Below are positions 17,201 through 26,377 of a DNA stretch of 64,000 bases, piece by piece (positions within the stretch are counted from its first letter, which is position 1; each line of letters opens with the position of its first letter). A model generated the notes under the pieces. It saw only the letters and a list, made by a program, of their open reading frames with translations, did not search any database and was not told the origin of the DNA. Location of the stretch: contig JAZROD010000056.1 in NCBI GenBank assembly GCA_045648505.1, positions 1 through 64,000 of the forward strand, read 5' to 3'. A program made the translations under genes and the position numbers. The DNA comes from RGIG8700 sp045648505 (GTDB lineage Bacteria > Bacillota > Clostridia > RGIG6154).

Positions 17201-20200
17201 TTGTTGAGTATCTTGATGAAATTAATGATGTTGATTTCTCAGTTTCAGGAATTTATGGTGTTGAAAAATACAATCTGAAAGTTCAGTTTGGTTACAGTTA
17301 CACATCCTATGATACAAACTTGCCGACAGGTGAAATTTTCTATTATACAGAAGATGGATTAAGCTCGGCTGAAGATGCAGAGAAAAAAGTGGTGGAAGAT
17401 AATGATGTAATAGAGATAACTGCACCTGTTAATGAGACCATTATGGGAACAATATCATTCCCTGAAGGAGCAAAACTTAGTGATTATACTAATGTTACGG
17501 TATATCTTTATGATGAAAATTCAAATCGTATAGGTTACAAAGAGTATAACCCTGACAATACTGAAGCCTTTGATTTTAAACTTAATGGTTCGAAAAATAC
17601 TAGTAAATATCGTGTTGAAGTTTATGTAGGAACAGATGAAACCTCCAATCTTGAAAACGGATGGTTTTATTTAACCTCGGACGGATTAACAGGTTCAAAT
17701 TCTGTAGAGGAATATTTTACAACAGAAGAAATAAAAAATGCACAGATTGTATTAAGGGAAAAAAGATATATAAAAGGCAAAATATACGCTTCTGATTATA
17801 AAGCTTATGGTGAGGTTTCTGATACTGTAAGAATTGGTTTTACATCAGGCTATATGACTACTTACCGTGATGCAAGTTTAGATGAAAATCTTAATTTTGT
17901 AGCAGAAATTCCTCATAGTATATATGGAGAAGGGTACATAAGTATTCAGGTTAATGAAAATGACAAAAACAATGTAATAAAAAATGAATATTTCTATTAT
18001 GCAGATGCGAACGGAAATAAAAAGCCGATAAACTTTAGTTCGGAAGATATATCGGATATTTTTGTTGAAGTTGAAACAGGTAATGTTTTAAGCGGAAAAC
18101 TTATATTGCCTGAAGATGCACAGATGTCTGAAAACGGGAATTTTAATGCTTATGTGTACTATGGATATTCAAACTATAGTGCAAAGGCTGTATTTGAGGG
18201 CGGAAAAAAAGAAGCGGATTTCTTTATGGTGCTTCCTGATGATTTTAACGGAGCATATGGTCTTTATGCATATGTTTCAAATGCATCGGGTGTTTGTCCT
18301 AATTTGTATATTGGCTATGTTTATTATACAAAGAACGGTTCTACTGTATATGAGAACAATGCAGATGAATTTGCAATAACAAGTGATATTACCGACATAG
18401 AGTTTTATCTTTTGACAGGCTTTGTTTACGAATTTAATTTTAGCTTACCAAGTGATATAACAAATTCAGAGGGGTTATATTTGTATGCAGAAGTTAATAA
18501 AGAAAAATTCAGTAAATCATTGTCCTTAAGCAGTTCAAAGCCAACTACTACAGTAAACGTTGTATTCCCTGAAGAATACAATGGTAAAGAAGCGGTGTTT
18601 TATTACCAGCTTGTATATACTTATAACAATGAGCTTTACAGAGAAAAAGTATATATAAATACAGATGAAGAGCTTGCAATTGATGTATCAATAGCAGACA
18701 AACATAGTATTGATGGAGAAAATCATAAGATTGATGTAACTTTAGCAAAATTAAGCGAGCTTAATAAACCGGAGTATGAGTTCTGGACACAGTATCCTTA
18801 TAAAAACAGTGAAAATAATGTTTACAGTTATGAATATAGCGGAGAAGAGGAAATTGACTATCTTAAAGTAGCTTTCTCTGATGAGTGCTATCTTGCATAT
18901 CGTGACTCTGCTTATATTTACTACGGTGACGGTCAAAGAATGGGACCATACAAATCAGATGATCTTGCAGGCAAAACCATAAATATTCCGGGTGATAAAT
19001 TCAGTATAGAGATTAATTCTGTAGGTTCAGAAACTGCATTTGGTATTGCGGCTAAATCTATAGAAGGTAAAAAGTTCACAATAGAAACAGATCATCCGTA
19101 TACAGAAACAATTTATCCTTACACATATTCAAAAAATGCGGAAGGATTGAGAATTTATTTTGAAGATACTGTTTATTTTTCTGGCAGTATGCAGATAACA
19201 TATACCGATAAAGACGGAGAGCAGGAAACGGATTATTACAGTTATTATGATCTTTCAGGAAGGTCAATAGATATAAGAGGCAATAGCTTCACAATTACAC
19301 TTCCTGCCAACAGTGGCGGATATTACGGTTTTTCAATTACAGATATTGAACCAATAGAGTATCATAATGTAACATTTAAAAATTATGACGGTGAAGTTCT
19401 GGAAGTAATTGAAGTTGAAAACGGCGATAGTATAGAGGATACATACTATTACTTTGAAGACCCGACCAGAGAAAGAGATGAAAAATATATTTACACCTTT
19501 AAAGGTTGGGATAAGAGTCTTGAAAACATAACTTCCGATATGGATGTTTATGCCATCTATCACGAATATGAATATTATACCGTTGAGTTTAAAGAAGCTG
19601 AAGAAAGTGAAGTAATTTACACAGCTTATGTAATTAAAGGCAATGAAGCAGAATATGATAGCGCTTATCTTCCTGTTAAGGCTTCCACAGAAGAATACGG
19701 ATATGTGTTTAAAGGATGGAATATAGACCTTACAGAAATCAATTCTGACTGTACTGCTTTGGCGGTGTTTGACGAAAGAGAAATACTTGTTCAGTCTGAA
19801 CACCCTTATGACCAAGAAAGTGTTCTTGAATACACATTTGACTATGAAGGAAGTGCAGACAGTTTAATCCTCGAATTTTCTTCAGATACAGTTTTCGGTG
19901 ACGGAGACAGATTGTATATTTATTCAGACGATTATGTGCAGAGATATGAAGGCAGAGAACTGTCTTCAGGTGTTGCAGTTATACCGGGTAAAAATGTAAG
20001 ATTTGTTATTAAATGCAATTCTTTGCAAGGCGGAAACGGTTTTGCACTTGTTGGCGTTAAACCACAGTGGCACGAATTCTCTGACTGGTACACCTACATA
20101 TATCCTGAATGTTTAACTGAAGGCTATCAGGAAAGATGGTGTTATTTGTGTGATAAGACAGAAGAAAGAGAAATAAAACCTCTTGGACACAGTTTTGGTG

Positions 20201-22818
20201 TGTGGGAAAACGAATATGACGAGTACAATAACGAAACAGGCGTAGTATTCAGAGAATGCGTAAGATGCAACGAGCAGGAAATCTTCGAAGGAGATTTAAA
20301 CCACTGTTCTATCGTAAATCTTAAAATTGTTGACGCCGTTACAATGAAACCTCTTTCAAATGTTTCTGTGACTGCTTATGATGAAAATGGCAGTGAAACA
20401 GTATTCTATACAAATGATGACGGTACTGCAAGCCAGATGCTTTTAAAAGGTACAAACAATCTGGTTGTTTATTGTGAAGATTACATAATGAGAAATATTT
20501 CAATAAAGGCAGACGGCGTTATAACAAATGTTCCTGTGCTTGGTCTTACACAAAAACCTGCAGTAGAGTGCAAGCTTGAAGCGAAGATAATGGACATGGA
20601 AGAAATAAAAGCTGCGGGAATTGATACAACAGATCCTCTTAACAGCCATGTTTATAAATACAGTATAAACCTTGGTTTTGGCGAAGAACAAACTGTTTAT
20701 TTCAACAAAGAGGGAGATTATATAGAACGAGGCGGAAAGATTGTTGTCCATGACGACGAAAAAGATATTACTGCAACAATTCACCCTGTTAATGAAAGAT
20801 ATTATCTTGTAATTTACGGTCAGGCTAAATGGCTTAAAGAAATGTTTGATGTTGAGCTTGTGGCTTTGAATACATCAAATACAGATACTATTGAAAATCT
20901 TACTGCAGAAATAATACTGCCTGAAGGTATGTCTCTTGCAACGATGGACAGAGAAGCGCAGAGCGATGTTCACAGAATGGGAACACTTAAAAGCAACGAA
21001 AGTAAATCTGTGCACTGGTATGTAAGAGGGGATGAAAAAGGAGAGTATAACATTTCTGCGAAGCTTACAGGTAATCTTATGCCGTTTGATGAACAGTTCT
21101 GTTATGAATATTCAACAGATGAGCCTGTTAAGGTGTATGCAGGCGATGCTCTTGAAATGAATATTGTTGTTCCGTCAACAGCTGCTTACGGTGAAGATTA
21201 CACAGTTAAAATTGAGATTCAGAATGTTTCAGACAGAACAATTTATAATTTAACAAACAGTACAGATAAAATCGTGCAGAGTAAATTCTTGTATGTTGAT
21301 GAAAAAGGCTACGAAAAGTATTTTGAAGAAAATGCTTTAGGCTATGTTAAAGTTGATGAATTGAAGCCAGGAGAAAAAATCGTATCTGAAATTAAATCAA
21401 ATATTCTTTTTGAGTCCGAGACAATCAAAAAGAAGATTGAAAATCTTGCATCCCGTCTTAAAGATGAAACGGATATTGCCGCAATATTCAATGCATACAA
21501 ATCAACCCTTGATTTGCTTAATGACAATTATGATATTGTCTATAACGCTTTAGGTAATACCGAAAGATCTTTAACACATATTAGTGACGAAAAGAAAGAA
21601 AGTGCAGTAAACTTGAAAAATGTACTTTCAGATTGTGAAGTGTTTATAAAAGATGGCGTAAGCAGCAGAGCTATGTATTTTATAAACAGACTTAAACAGG
21701 AAAATACTTTTGAAGAACTTACAAAGCTTTCAAAAGATGCAAATTATTACACAGTATGGACATCGGATAGAATTCAGAAACTGGCAGATGAAATTGAACT
21801 GCTCTATGAAGAAGCAACAACAACTGACCAGTGTGCAGATTACGATGTGTACGAAAACATAAAAAGAGTTGTTGGTGCCGTACCTGTAAGCTTCTGGCTT
21901 GACAGTGCAGTTGTTTTAACTCTTGAAGGCTCAACAACAAGTATTCCTTATAAAGTAACAGTTGTTCCCGGAGAAAACCATATCGGAATAACAAACATAA
22001 GCAACTATTATTACAATATACTGTCAAATGCCATTGAAAAAATGAGCAAGCCTTCTTATACACAGATACACGGAGATATCCGTGATAAGGAAGGTGTTAT
22101 GCAGGTTGCGGATATTCTGAAAGCACAAGTTGAAGAAAACTTAATCTTTGAAGTTACAGATGTTACCGGTGACACCCGCTTCAATGCCTGGGTAGAAGGG
22201 GAATACGGAGCGAAATTTGAAATAAGCTCAACTGCAGAAAATGCAGGGGTAACAGAAGGTGGAATTACCTTTACAGGTCCGTCATATCTTATGGTTTCAT
22301 CGGAAGATATCGGCAAAGGAACTTTATATGTTGAAAAAGTAGATGATGTATCTGCTTTTGCAAGAAATAATAATGTTTATAGCTTCAAAATTGAAACTGT
22401 TCAGCAACATATATGCAGTAACGATAAGTGGACAGAAGTTGTAAGTGCATACGATGACATTGACGGCTATGAAGCAAAATATTGTAGTGTTTGCGGTGTG
22501 CTTATGGATATGAGAACAATTGAAGCAAAAGACGAATGCAGCAGTGGTTCATTTGTTATAAGTGAAGGAGTATTGACAAATGATACATTTAAGTGCAAAA
22601 TGTCATTTGATGCTGAAACACCTGCCCGTTCTGCGAAAGCCTTGATTGTTATGAAAAATAAGGACGGCGTAGTTGTGCATACAGGCTCAGATGATATAAA
22701 AATCAAGCCGGATTCAACAGTGGATATAGAAATTCCTGTTAAAGATGTTGAATACGAAGAATATAAAATATTGCTCTGGGATAACTTTATGAAGTTAAGA
22801 CCTGTTGCAAACAACTAA
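14275..22818 (+). CDS. Giant exported multi-repeat surface protein (2,847 aa)
   Basis: A signal peptide (residues 1-24, cleaved near ASA-AV) is followed by a Gly/Ser linker. Residues about 40-1480 hold roughly 13 diverged beta-sandwich units of about 110 aa. Most begin [IV]xGxIxFPE-like (for example VISGKFILPENAE, TIMGTISFPEGA, VLSGKLILPEDAQ) and contain YYY-rich strands. Three CUB-like modules follow (about 1500-1595, 1600-1690, 1840-1930), with two InlB-like FKGW repeats between (about 1699-1836). A CxxC-containing H-x-F-x-x-W...C-L-T-E-G module lies at 1931-2010, then a helical region near 2380-2540 and a C-terminal domain ending YKILLWDNFMKLRP, seen at the ends of exported clostridial proteins. 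No LPXTG, SLH or membrane anchor is visible. Binding or adhesion is an inference. It is monocistronic, with its own promoter and terminator. Confidence 0.85.
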   Translation: MSKKIISFILAVLMILSCLTASAAVGGSASGGTSGGGGSSSGVFLSGKINLPDGYVFNGREEIELYVSESYDSWGYEYYSFTSVNADGTYSFEIPLDLIGNYAVSINLYNFSAPVVDGGYDYDKMVQFTGGNIAGIDFVAKKGYTISGKVLFDDVVVENAAVSGFITAYKYDGTFLNMEEIGEGEFYKSFNDKSTTFDYSLTVPEDAGDIVVVLKARCYNNNQGAMKSNVIEDYVYYAGNKGSTLNYKEAEVVTVNGDVSGIDISLKAGVGFSVKGMFPSQATGYSKRAIFSIADKNMSVIHSGECYFYSNAEYASVVLPPEYMNEEVYIYYDLVYSDDYLYSDRLFINPDSSVEKDQSKAKLHTLSAANSLSFTLGLKTDFASGIKGKISFEEGCDLGKSSFNCTITAENTSTYQTENIYIYEDEIGEYEYFIPVTEEGKYKVYARISCYDEESNISECTYYYNSAGTVYTYDKAEEIDIANSTSVDFEFKKLKKFKGQIVADEKIEICDNFNAEIQIYTDENRYSKNIKVDENGNFEVLIPVNIYGKCSAYVHIGEGSNIIPGYYYYGDGSGSDEFDIDFSDSAERIEFNVKTGKVISGKFILPENAEVNNGQAFDVGVGTLNYDGSLYRNYNLLLEFAEGEREKEFMFALPEEEFDEYVLWATGSSNMGNSNIYDEIIYYAEDKTSSIKLSDVAKFTNEGQENIEFYAVCGRKTAITVKNPQDGNYARGNCTVETDFFKKQFSFYLYGGNELSKNMVITDELLGEEAYVYYTLNDYSNVTVYVNPDGSITTKKSEAVKHKITNDTSFVVNISADESIYKVPPIKGVISFSDTGYVYDEYNEPTNIICYLYVYKNSEEVYDQRLSVSKEENASFEASLPEEGEYKLSIYLNRPWGSSTNFVCNETLWYTENGWSLNEAEAKIINNSSVQNLELVIPEVPTIKGTIKFPEEAYTESRIPVIITAVSIDGREGMEFVEYLDEINDVDFSVSGIYGVEKYNLKVQFGYSYTSYDTNLPTGEIFYYTEDGLSSAEDAEKKVVEDNDVIEITAPVNETIMGTISFPEGAKLSDYTNVTVYLYDENSNRIGYKEYNPDNTEAFDFKLNGSKNTSKYRVEVYVGTDETSNLENGWFYLTSDGLTGSNSVEEYFTTEEIKNAQIVLREKRYIKGKIYASDYKAYGEVSDTVRIGFTSGYMTTYRDASLDENLNFVAEIPHSIYGEGYISIQVNENDKNNVIKNEYFYYADANGNKKPINFSSEDISDIFVEVETGNVLSGKLILPEDAQMSENGNFNAYVYYGYSNYSAKAVFEGGKKEADFFMVLPDDFNGAYGLYAYVSNASGVCPNLYIGYVYYTKNGSTVYENNADEFAITSDITDIEFYLLTGFVYEFNFSLPSDITNSEGLYLYAEVNKEKFSKSLSLSSSKPTTTVNVVFPEEYNGKEAVFYYQLVYTYNNELYREKVYINTDEELAIDVSIADKHSIDGENHKIDVTLAKLSELNKPEYEFWTQYPYKNSENNVYSYEYSGEEEIDYLKVAFSDECYLAYRDSAYIYYGDGQRMGPYKSDDLAGKTINIPGDKFSIEINSVGSETAFGIAAKSIEGKKFTIETDHPYTETIYPYTYSKNAEGLRIYFEDTVYFSGSMQITYTDKDGEQETDYYSYYDLSGRSIDIRGNSFTITLPANSGGYYGFSITDIEPIEYHNVTFKNYDGEVLEVIEVENGDSIEDTYYYFEDPTRERDEKYIYTFKGWDKSLENITSDMDVYAIYHEYEYYTVEFKEAEESEVIYTAYVIKGNEAEYDSAYLPVKASTEEYGYVFKGWNIDLTEINSDCTALAVFDEREILVQSEHPYDQESVLEYTFDYEGSADSLILEFSSDTVFGDGDRLYIYSDDYVQRYEGRELSSGVAVIPGKNVRFVIKCNSLQGGNGFALVGVKPQWHEFSDWYTYIYPECLTEGYQERWCYLCDKTEEREIKPLGHSFGVWENEYDEYNNETGVVFRECVRCNEQEIFEGDLNHCSIVNLKIVDAVTMKPLSNVSVTAYDENGSETVFYTNDDGTASQMLLKGTNNLVVYCEDYIMRNISIKADGVITNVPVLGLTQKPAVECKLEAKIMDMEEIKAAGIDTTDPLNSHVYKYSINLGFGEEQTVYFNKEGDYIERGGKIVVHDDEKDITATIHPVNERYYLVIYGQAKWLKEMFDVELVALNTSNTDTIENLTAEIILPEGMSLATMDREAQSDVHRMGTLKSNESKSVHWYVRGDEKGEYNISAKLTGNLMPFDEQFCYEYSTDEPVKVYAGDALEMNIVVPSTAAYGEDYTVKIEIQNVSDRTIYNLTNSTDKIVQSKFLYVDEKGYEKYFEENALGYVKVDELKPGEKIVSEIKSNILFESETIKKKIENLASRLKDETDIAAIFNAYKSTLDLLNDNYDIVYNALGNTERSLTHISDEKKESAVNLKNVLSDCEVFIKDGVSSRAMYFINRLKQENTFEELTKLSKDANYYTVWTSDRIQKLADEIELLYEEATTTDQCADYDVYENIKRVVGAVPVSFWLDSAVVLTLEGSTTSIPYKVTVVPGENHIGITNISNYYYNILSNAIEKMSKPSYTQIHGDIRDKEGVMQVADILKAQVEENLIFEVTDVTGDTRFNAWVEGEYGAKFEISSTAENAGVTEGGITFTGPSYLMVSSEDIGKGTLYVEKVDDVSAFARNNNVYSFKIETVQQHICSNDKWTEVVSAYDDIDGYEAKYCSVCGVLMDMRTIEAKDECSSGSFVISEGVLTNDTFKCKMSFDAETPARSAKALIVMKNKDGVVVHTGSDDIKIKPDSTVDIEIPVKDVEYEEYKILLWDNFMKLRPVANN

Positions 22819-22824
22819 AAAATA

Positions 22825-22860
22825 AAAAAGCTTTCTGATTTTCAGAGAGCTTTTTTGTTT
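22825..22860 (+). terminator. Terminator after the giant gene
   Basis: AAAAAGCTTTCTGA pairs with TCAGAGAGCTTTTT (one wobble) around a TTT loop, followed by more T. Confidence 0.9.
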
Positions 22861-22912
22861 ACAAATAGCTTGTTTTGTGGTAAACTAATATAATAAGAAA
22901 GGTGTGTTATTT

Positions 22913-25462
22913 TTGAAAAAATTATTGATTTTTGATGGTAACAGTATTATAAACAGAGCTTATTACGGAATAAGACTTTTAACAAATTCAAAAGGCGAAT
23001 ATACCAACGGTATATATGGCTTTTTAAATATATTTTTAAAGTTCTTCAATGAAGAAAAACCTGATTTTGTGGCAGTAGCTTTTGACCTTAAGGACAAAAC
23101 CTTCAGACATAAAATGTATGAAGGCTATAAGGCACAGAGAAAAGGTATGCCCGATGAACTTGCATCACAGATGCAGCCACTTAAAGATGTTTTGGATGCA
23201 ATGAATGTTATGCGTCTTGAAAAATCAGGCTTTGAAGCAGATGATATTATTGGTACGGTTTCTAAAAAATGCGATGATGAAAATATTAAATGTGTTATTG
23301 TAACAGGTGATAAGGATGATTTACAGCTTGCATCTGAAAATACAACCATAAAGCTTGTTGTTACAAGAATGGGAAACACCGAAATAACTGATTTTGATGC
23401 TAAAGCCGTTGAAGAAAAATATGGCGTTACACCAAGAGAATTTATTGCAATAAAAGCTCTTATGGGTGACTCAAGCGATAATATTCCGGGTGTTGCAGGA
23501 ATCGGCGAAAAAACCGCTATGGCTTTAATTGAAAAATACAGAAGCCTTGATAATTTGTATGAAAATTTAGCAGACCTTAAAGGTGCAACTCTTAAAAAAA
23601 TAGAGGAAGGCAAAGATATGGCATATTTAAGCTATCAGCTTTCTGAAATCAACAGAGAAGTGCCTCTTGATGAAAAGCTTGAAGATATGGCAGTTAAAGA
23701 GCCGAAAACAGAAGAGCTTTTTAACATTTTAAATCATCTTGAACTTAAGAGTATTATTTCAAAGCTTGATATTGAGGTAGCAGAAAGCTCAAAGGCGGAA
23801 TATGAAATTATAAGCATCAGTTCACCGTCTGAAATATGCCCTGAAAACACCTTTAATTATATTTTAGATAAAGATGAATCTGAAATCAAAAGACTTTCTT
23901 ATGAAATGAATGGCAAAGTCTATGTTAAAGACTTTTTAAATCCTCTTGAGTTTATGGCTTATCTTCCTGTTTTCAAGGAAGTGTTTGAAAATGAAAATAT
24001 CAAGAAGCTTTCTCACGATATAAAGAGCGATATGGTTTTCCTTAAGAGAACTTATGATATCGACTATAAAGGAGAAATCTTTGATACAAAAATTTCTGCA
24101 TATCTTCTTGACCCTTCAAGAAGCGATTATGTTCTTTCAGACCTTATTGCAGGGTACTGTAATATTGGTGAATGCAATAACTGTGCAGGTGCTTTAGCTT
24201 TGTTAAAGGAAGCACTTTTAAAACAGATTAAAGAAAATGAACAAGAAGAGCTTTTGTCTGATATAGAGCTTCCTCTTGTAAGAGTTCTTGCATCAATGGA
24301 AAATGAAGGCTTTAAGGTGGATAAGGACAGCCTTGTTGAATTTTCAAAAATGCTTTCAGCAAAACTTTCGGTGCTTGAAAAAATGATATATGATTTAGCA
24401 GGCGAAGAGTTTAATATAAATTCACCAAAACAACTTGGAGAAATCCTTTTTGAAAAGCTTGGTATTCCTGCAGAAAAGAAAACAAAAACAGGATATTCAA
24501 CAAATGCGGAAGTTTTGGAAAAGCTTTCGTATAAATATGATATTGCAAGTCTTATTATTGAGTACAGAACCTATGCAAAGTTAAATTCAACTTATGCAGA
24601 AGGCTTGCAGACAACCGTTAATCCTTCAGACGGAAAAATTCATTCAAGCTTTAATCAGACAGTAACCGCAACCGGAAGAATAAGCTCAACAGAGCCAAAT
24701 CTTCAGAATATCCCTGTCCGTCTTGAGCTTGGCAGAGAAATAAGAAAAATGTTCATAGCATCAGGCGATAATATTTTAACTGATGCAGACTATTCACAGA
24801 TTGAGCTTCGTGTTCTTGCTCATGTTTCAGGCGATGAAACAATGATAAATGCATTTAAAAATGAGCAGGATATTCACACAATTACAGCTTCACAGGTGTT
24901 TAAAGTTCCTGTTGAAGAAGTAACCTCTGTTATGAGAACAAGAGCAAAAGCCGTTAACTTCGGTATTGTTTACGGCATAGGTGAATTCAGTCTTGCAAAA
25001 GACATAAAGGTTTCAGTTAAAGAAGCTAAAAACTATATAGAAAGCTACTTTGAAACATATCCGAAAATCAAAGCATATCTTGACGAAACCATTGCCTTTG
25101 CAAAAGAAACAGGCTTCGTTAAAACTCTTGCAAACAGAAGAAGATATATTCCTGAAATCAAATCTTCAAATTACAATTTAAGGTCTTTCGGCGAAAGAGT
25201 GGCAATGAATGCACCTATTCAGGGCTATGCGGCAGATATCATCAAAATCGCTATGGTGAAAGTATTTGAAAGACTTGAAAAAGAAAACTTAAAATCAAAA
25301 TTAATTCTTCAGGTGCACGACGAACTTATCATAGACACCGTTCCTGAAGAAAAAGATATGGTTGCAAAAATCTTAAAAGAAGAAATGGAAAAAGCAGTTT
25401 CCCTTTCAGTACCATTAAAAGCCGATATGAAATGCGGCAAAAGCTGGTTTGAAACGAAATAA
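22913..25462 (+). CDS. polA: DNA polymerase I
   Basis: The protein (849 aa from TTG 22913) has an N-terminal 5'-3' exonuclease (residues 1 to about 290, IFDGNSIINRAYY and GDSSDNIPG), a middle 3'-5' exonuclease-like domain and a polymerase domain. The polymerase has motif A DADYSQIELR (about 623), motif B R-x3-K-x2-NFG-x2-YG (about 680) and motif C QVHDELI (about 802). The middle domain lacks the DxE of exo motif I (sequence NYILDKDESE instead), so proofreading is probably lost, as in many Bacillota PolA. A GTG at 22904 abuts the ribosome site AAAGG (22898-22902); TTG 22913 is better spaced. Possible promoter elements are TTTACA at 22858 and TAAACT at 22881. Confidence 0.95.
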   Translation: MKKLLIFDGNSIINRAYYGIRLLTNSKGEYTNGIYGFLNIFLKFFNEEKPDFVAVAFDLKDKTFRHKMYEGYKAQRKGMPDELASQMQPLKDVLDAMNVMRLEKSGFEADDIIGTVSKKCDDENIKCVIVTGDKDDLQLASENTTIKLVVTRMGNTEITDFDAKAVEEKYGVTPREFIAIKALMGDSSDNIPGVAGIGEKTAMALIEKYRSLDNLYENLADLKGATLKKIEEGKDMAYLSYQLSEINREVPLDEKLEDMAVKEPKTEELFNILNHLELKSIISKLDIEVAESSKAEYEIISISSPSEICPENTFNYILDKDESEIKRLSYEMNGKVYVKDFLNPLEFMAYLPVFKEVFENENIKKLSHDIKSDMVFLKRTYDIDYKGEIFDTKISAYLLDPSRSDYVLSDLIAGYCNIGECNNCAGALALLKEALLKQIKENEQEELLSDIELPLVRVLASMENEGFKVDKDSLVEFSKMLSAKLSVLEKMIYDLAGEEFNINSPKQLGEILFEKLGIPAEKKTKTGYSTNAEVLEKLSYKYDIASLIIEYRTYAKLNSTYAEGLQTTVNPSDGKIHSSFNQTVTATGRISSTEPNLQNIPVRLELGREIRKMFIASGDNILTDADYSQIELRVLAHVSGDETMINAFKNEQDIHTITASQVFKVPVEEVTSVMRTRAKAVNFGIVYGIGEFSLAKDIKVSVKEAKNYIESYFETYPKIKAYLDETIAFAKETGFVKTLANRRRYIPEIKSSNYNLRSFGERVAMNAPIQGYAADIIKIAMVKVFERLEKENLKSKLILQVHDELIIDTVPEEKDMVAKILKEEMEKAVSLSVPLKADMKCGKSWFETK

Positions 25463-25534
25463 TTGCGGTGCAAAGCAACGAGATTTAATACTTGAATGTG
25501 AGAAATTAAAGAATGTTGAAAAGGAGTGCTGAAA

Positions 25535-25915
25535 ATGAAAAAAATCGGATTAATAGCAATATGTGTACTGATTATAGCATTTTTGGTTTCCTGTGGTACT
25601 GACAATAGCGAAAAGGTATTGAAAAAAGGGGACAAGATAACCATAACCGGAATGGTGGAATATTCGGAAGAGCCAAGTGATATAGGACAAAAATATTGCT
25701 CTGTAACCGGTGACAAGAATATTGAGTATGTTTATACAGATATTTATGATGAAGAATCAAAATGGTCAAGCAATGTGTTTTTTACTAAAGAGAAAGACAC
25801 AGACATACTCAAAAAATATGTAGGACAAAAGGTTACTGTTTCAGGGGTGTTAGATACAGAATCTCACGGGATTCCATATATAACAAATATTGAAATTACA
25901 GAAGGAGGAGCTTAA
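25535..25915 (+). CDS. Small lipoprotein with OB-fold-like domain
   Basis: Starting at ATG 25535 (AAGGAG 25520-25525), the 126-aa product has a lipoprotein signal with lipobox LVSC and acylated Cys20. The mature part has a KGDKITITGMVEY...VGQKVTVSGVLDTE pattern of five-strand OB-fold type, as in tRNA_anti-like exported proteins. It should be tethered to the outer face of the membrane. The ligand is unknown. It ends one base before the ATG of the next gene, so the two are co-transcribed. Confidence 0.75.
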   Translation: MKKIGLIAICVLIIAFLVSCGTDNSEKVLKKGDKITITGMVEYSEEPSDIGQKYCSVTGDKNIEYVYTDIYDEESKWSSNVFFTKEKDTDILKKYVGQKVTVSGVLDTESHGIPYITNIEITEGGA

Positions 25916-25916
25916 A

Positions 25917-26315
25917 ATGACTAGATGTGAAAAAGCGGTAGAGTATCATAAAAAAGGTTGTAACTGTGCACAGGCAGTGGCGTGTGTATTTGCAGATAAA
26001 TTAGGATATAGTGAAGATGAAATTTTCAGACTTACAGAGGCTTTCGGCGGTGGAATGGGCGGAACACAAGGTGTTTGCGGTGCCGTAAGTGCCATGGTTT
26101 TTGTGGTTGGTGGAATTAAAAGCTACGGAATTGACAGATTGCCTGAAACAAACAAGAGAGAAAGCTATGACATAGCAGGCGAGCTTATGGAAAAATTCCG
26201 TTGTAAAATAGGCACAACTATGTGTAGCCAAATTAAAAGAGAACAGCTTCGCTCATGTGACGGATGCATAGAAGATGCAGTTGAAATATTAGAGGAATTT
26301 CTTAATAGCATATAA
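25917..26315 (+). CDS. C_GCAxxG_C_C family protein
   Basis: The 132-aa protein carries the named motif set: C-x-CAQAV (GCNCAQAV, about residues 16-23), GGGMGGTQGVCGAVSA (about 42-58), a later single cysteine (KIGTTMC), and a C-terminal CDGCI pair. The spaced cysteines suggest metal or redox-cofactor binding; no enzymatic activity is established for most members. The start ATG 25917 has GAAGGAGGAG upstream, while an earlier in-frame ATG lacks one. It is paired with the preceding lipoprotein gene. Confidence 0.85.
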   Translation: MTRCEKAVEYHKKGCNCAQAVACVFADKLGYSEDEIFRLTEAFGGGMGGTQGVCGAVSAMVFVVGGIKSYGIDRLPETNKRESYDIAGELMEKFRCKIGTTMCSQIKREQLRSCDGCIEDAVEILEEFLNSI

Positions 26316-26340
26316 TTGCAACAGGATGCTGATAAATAAC

Positions 26341-26363
26341 AAAACATTGTAATAATGTTTTTA
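26341..26363 (+). terminator. Weak terminator hairpin
   Basis: AAAACATT/AATGTTTT (8 bp) with loop GTAAT and a short T run lies between the C_GCAxxG_C_C gene and coaE. It is AT-rich, so termination may be partial. Confidence 0.5.
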
Positions 26364-26377
26364 TACAGGGAGTAAGT

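Noticed and set aside
14400..18720. Repeated DNA within the giant gene as a CRISPR or tandem DNA repeat
   Set aside because: The repetition is at the protein level and strongly diverged; there are no equal-length identical repeats with spacers.
19333..19815. 160-aa open frame on the minus strand inside the giant gene
   Set aside because: It is a shadow of a long, well-supported gene, made of hydrophobic antisense of Tyr/Glu-rich codons, with no ribosome site.
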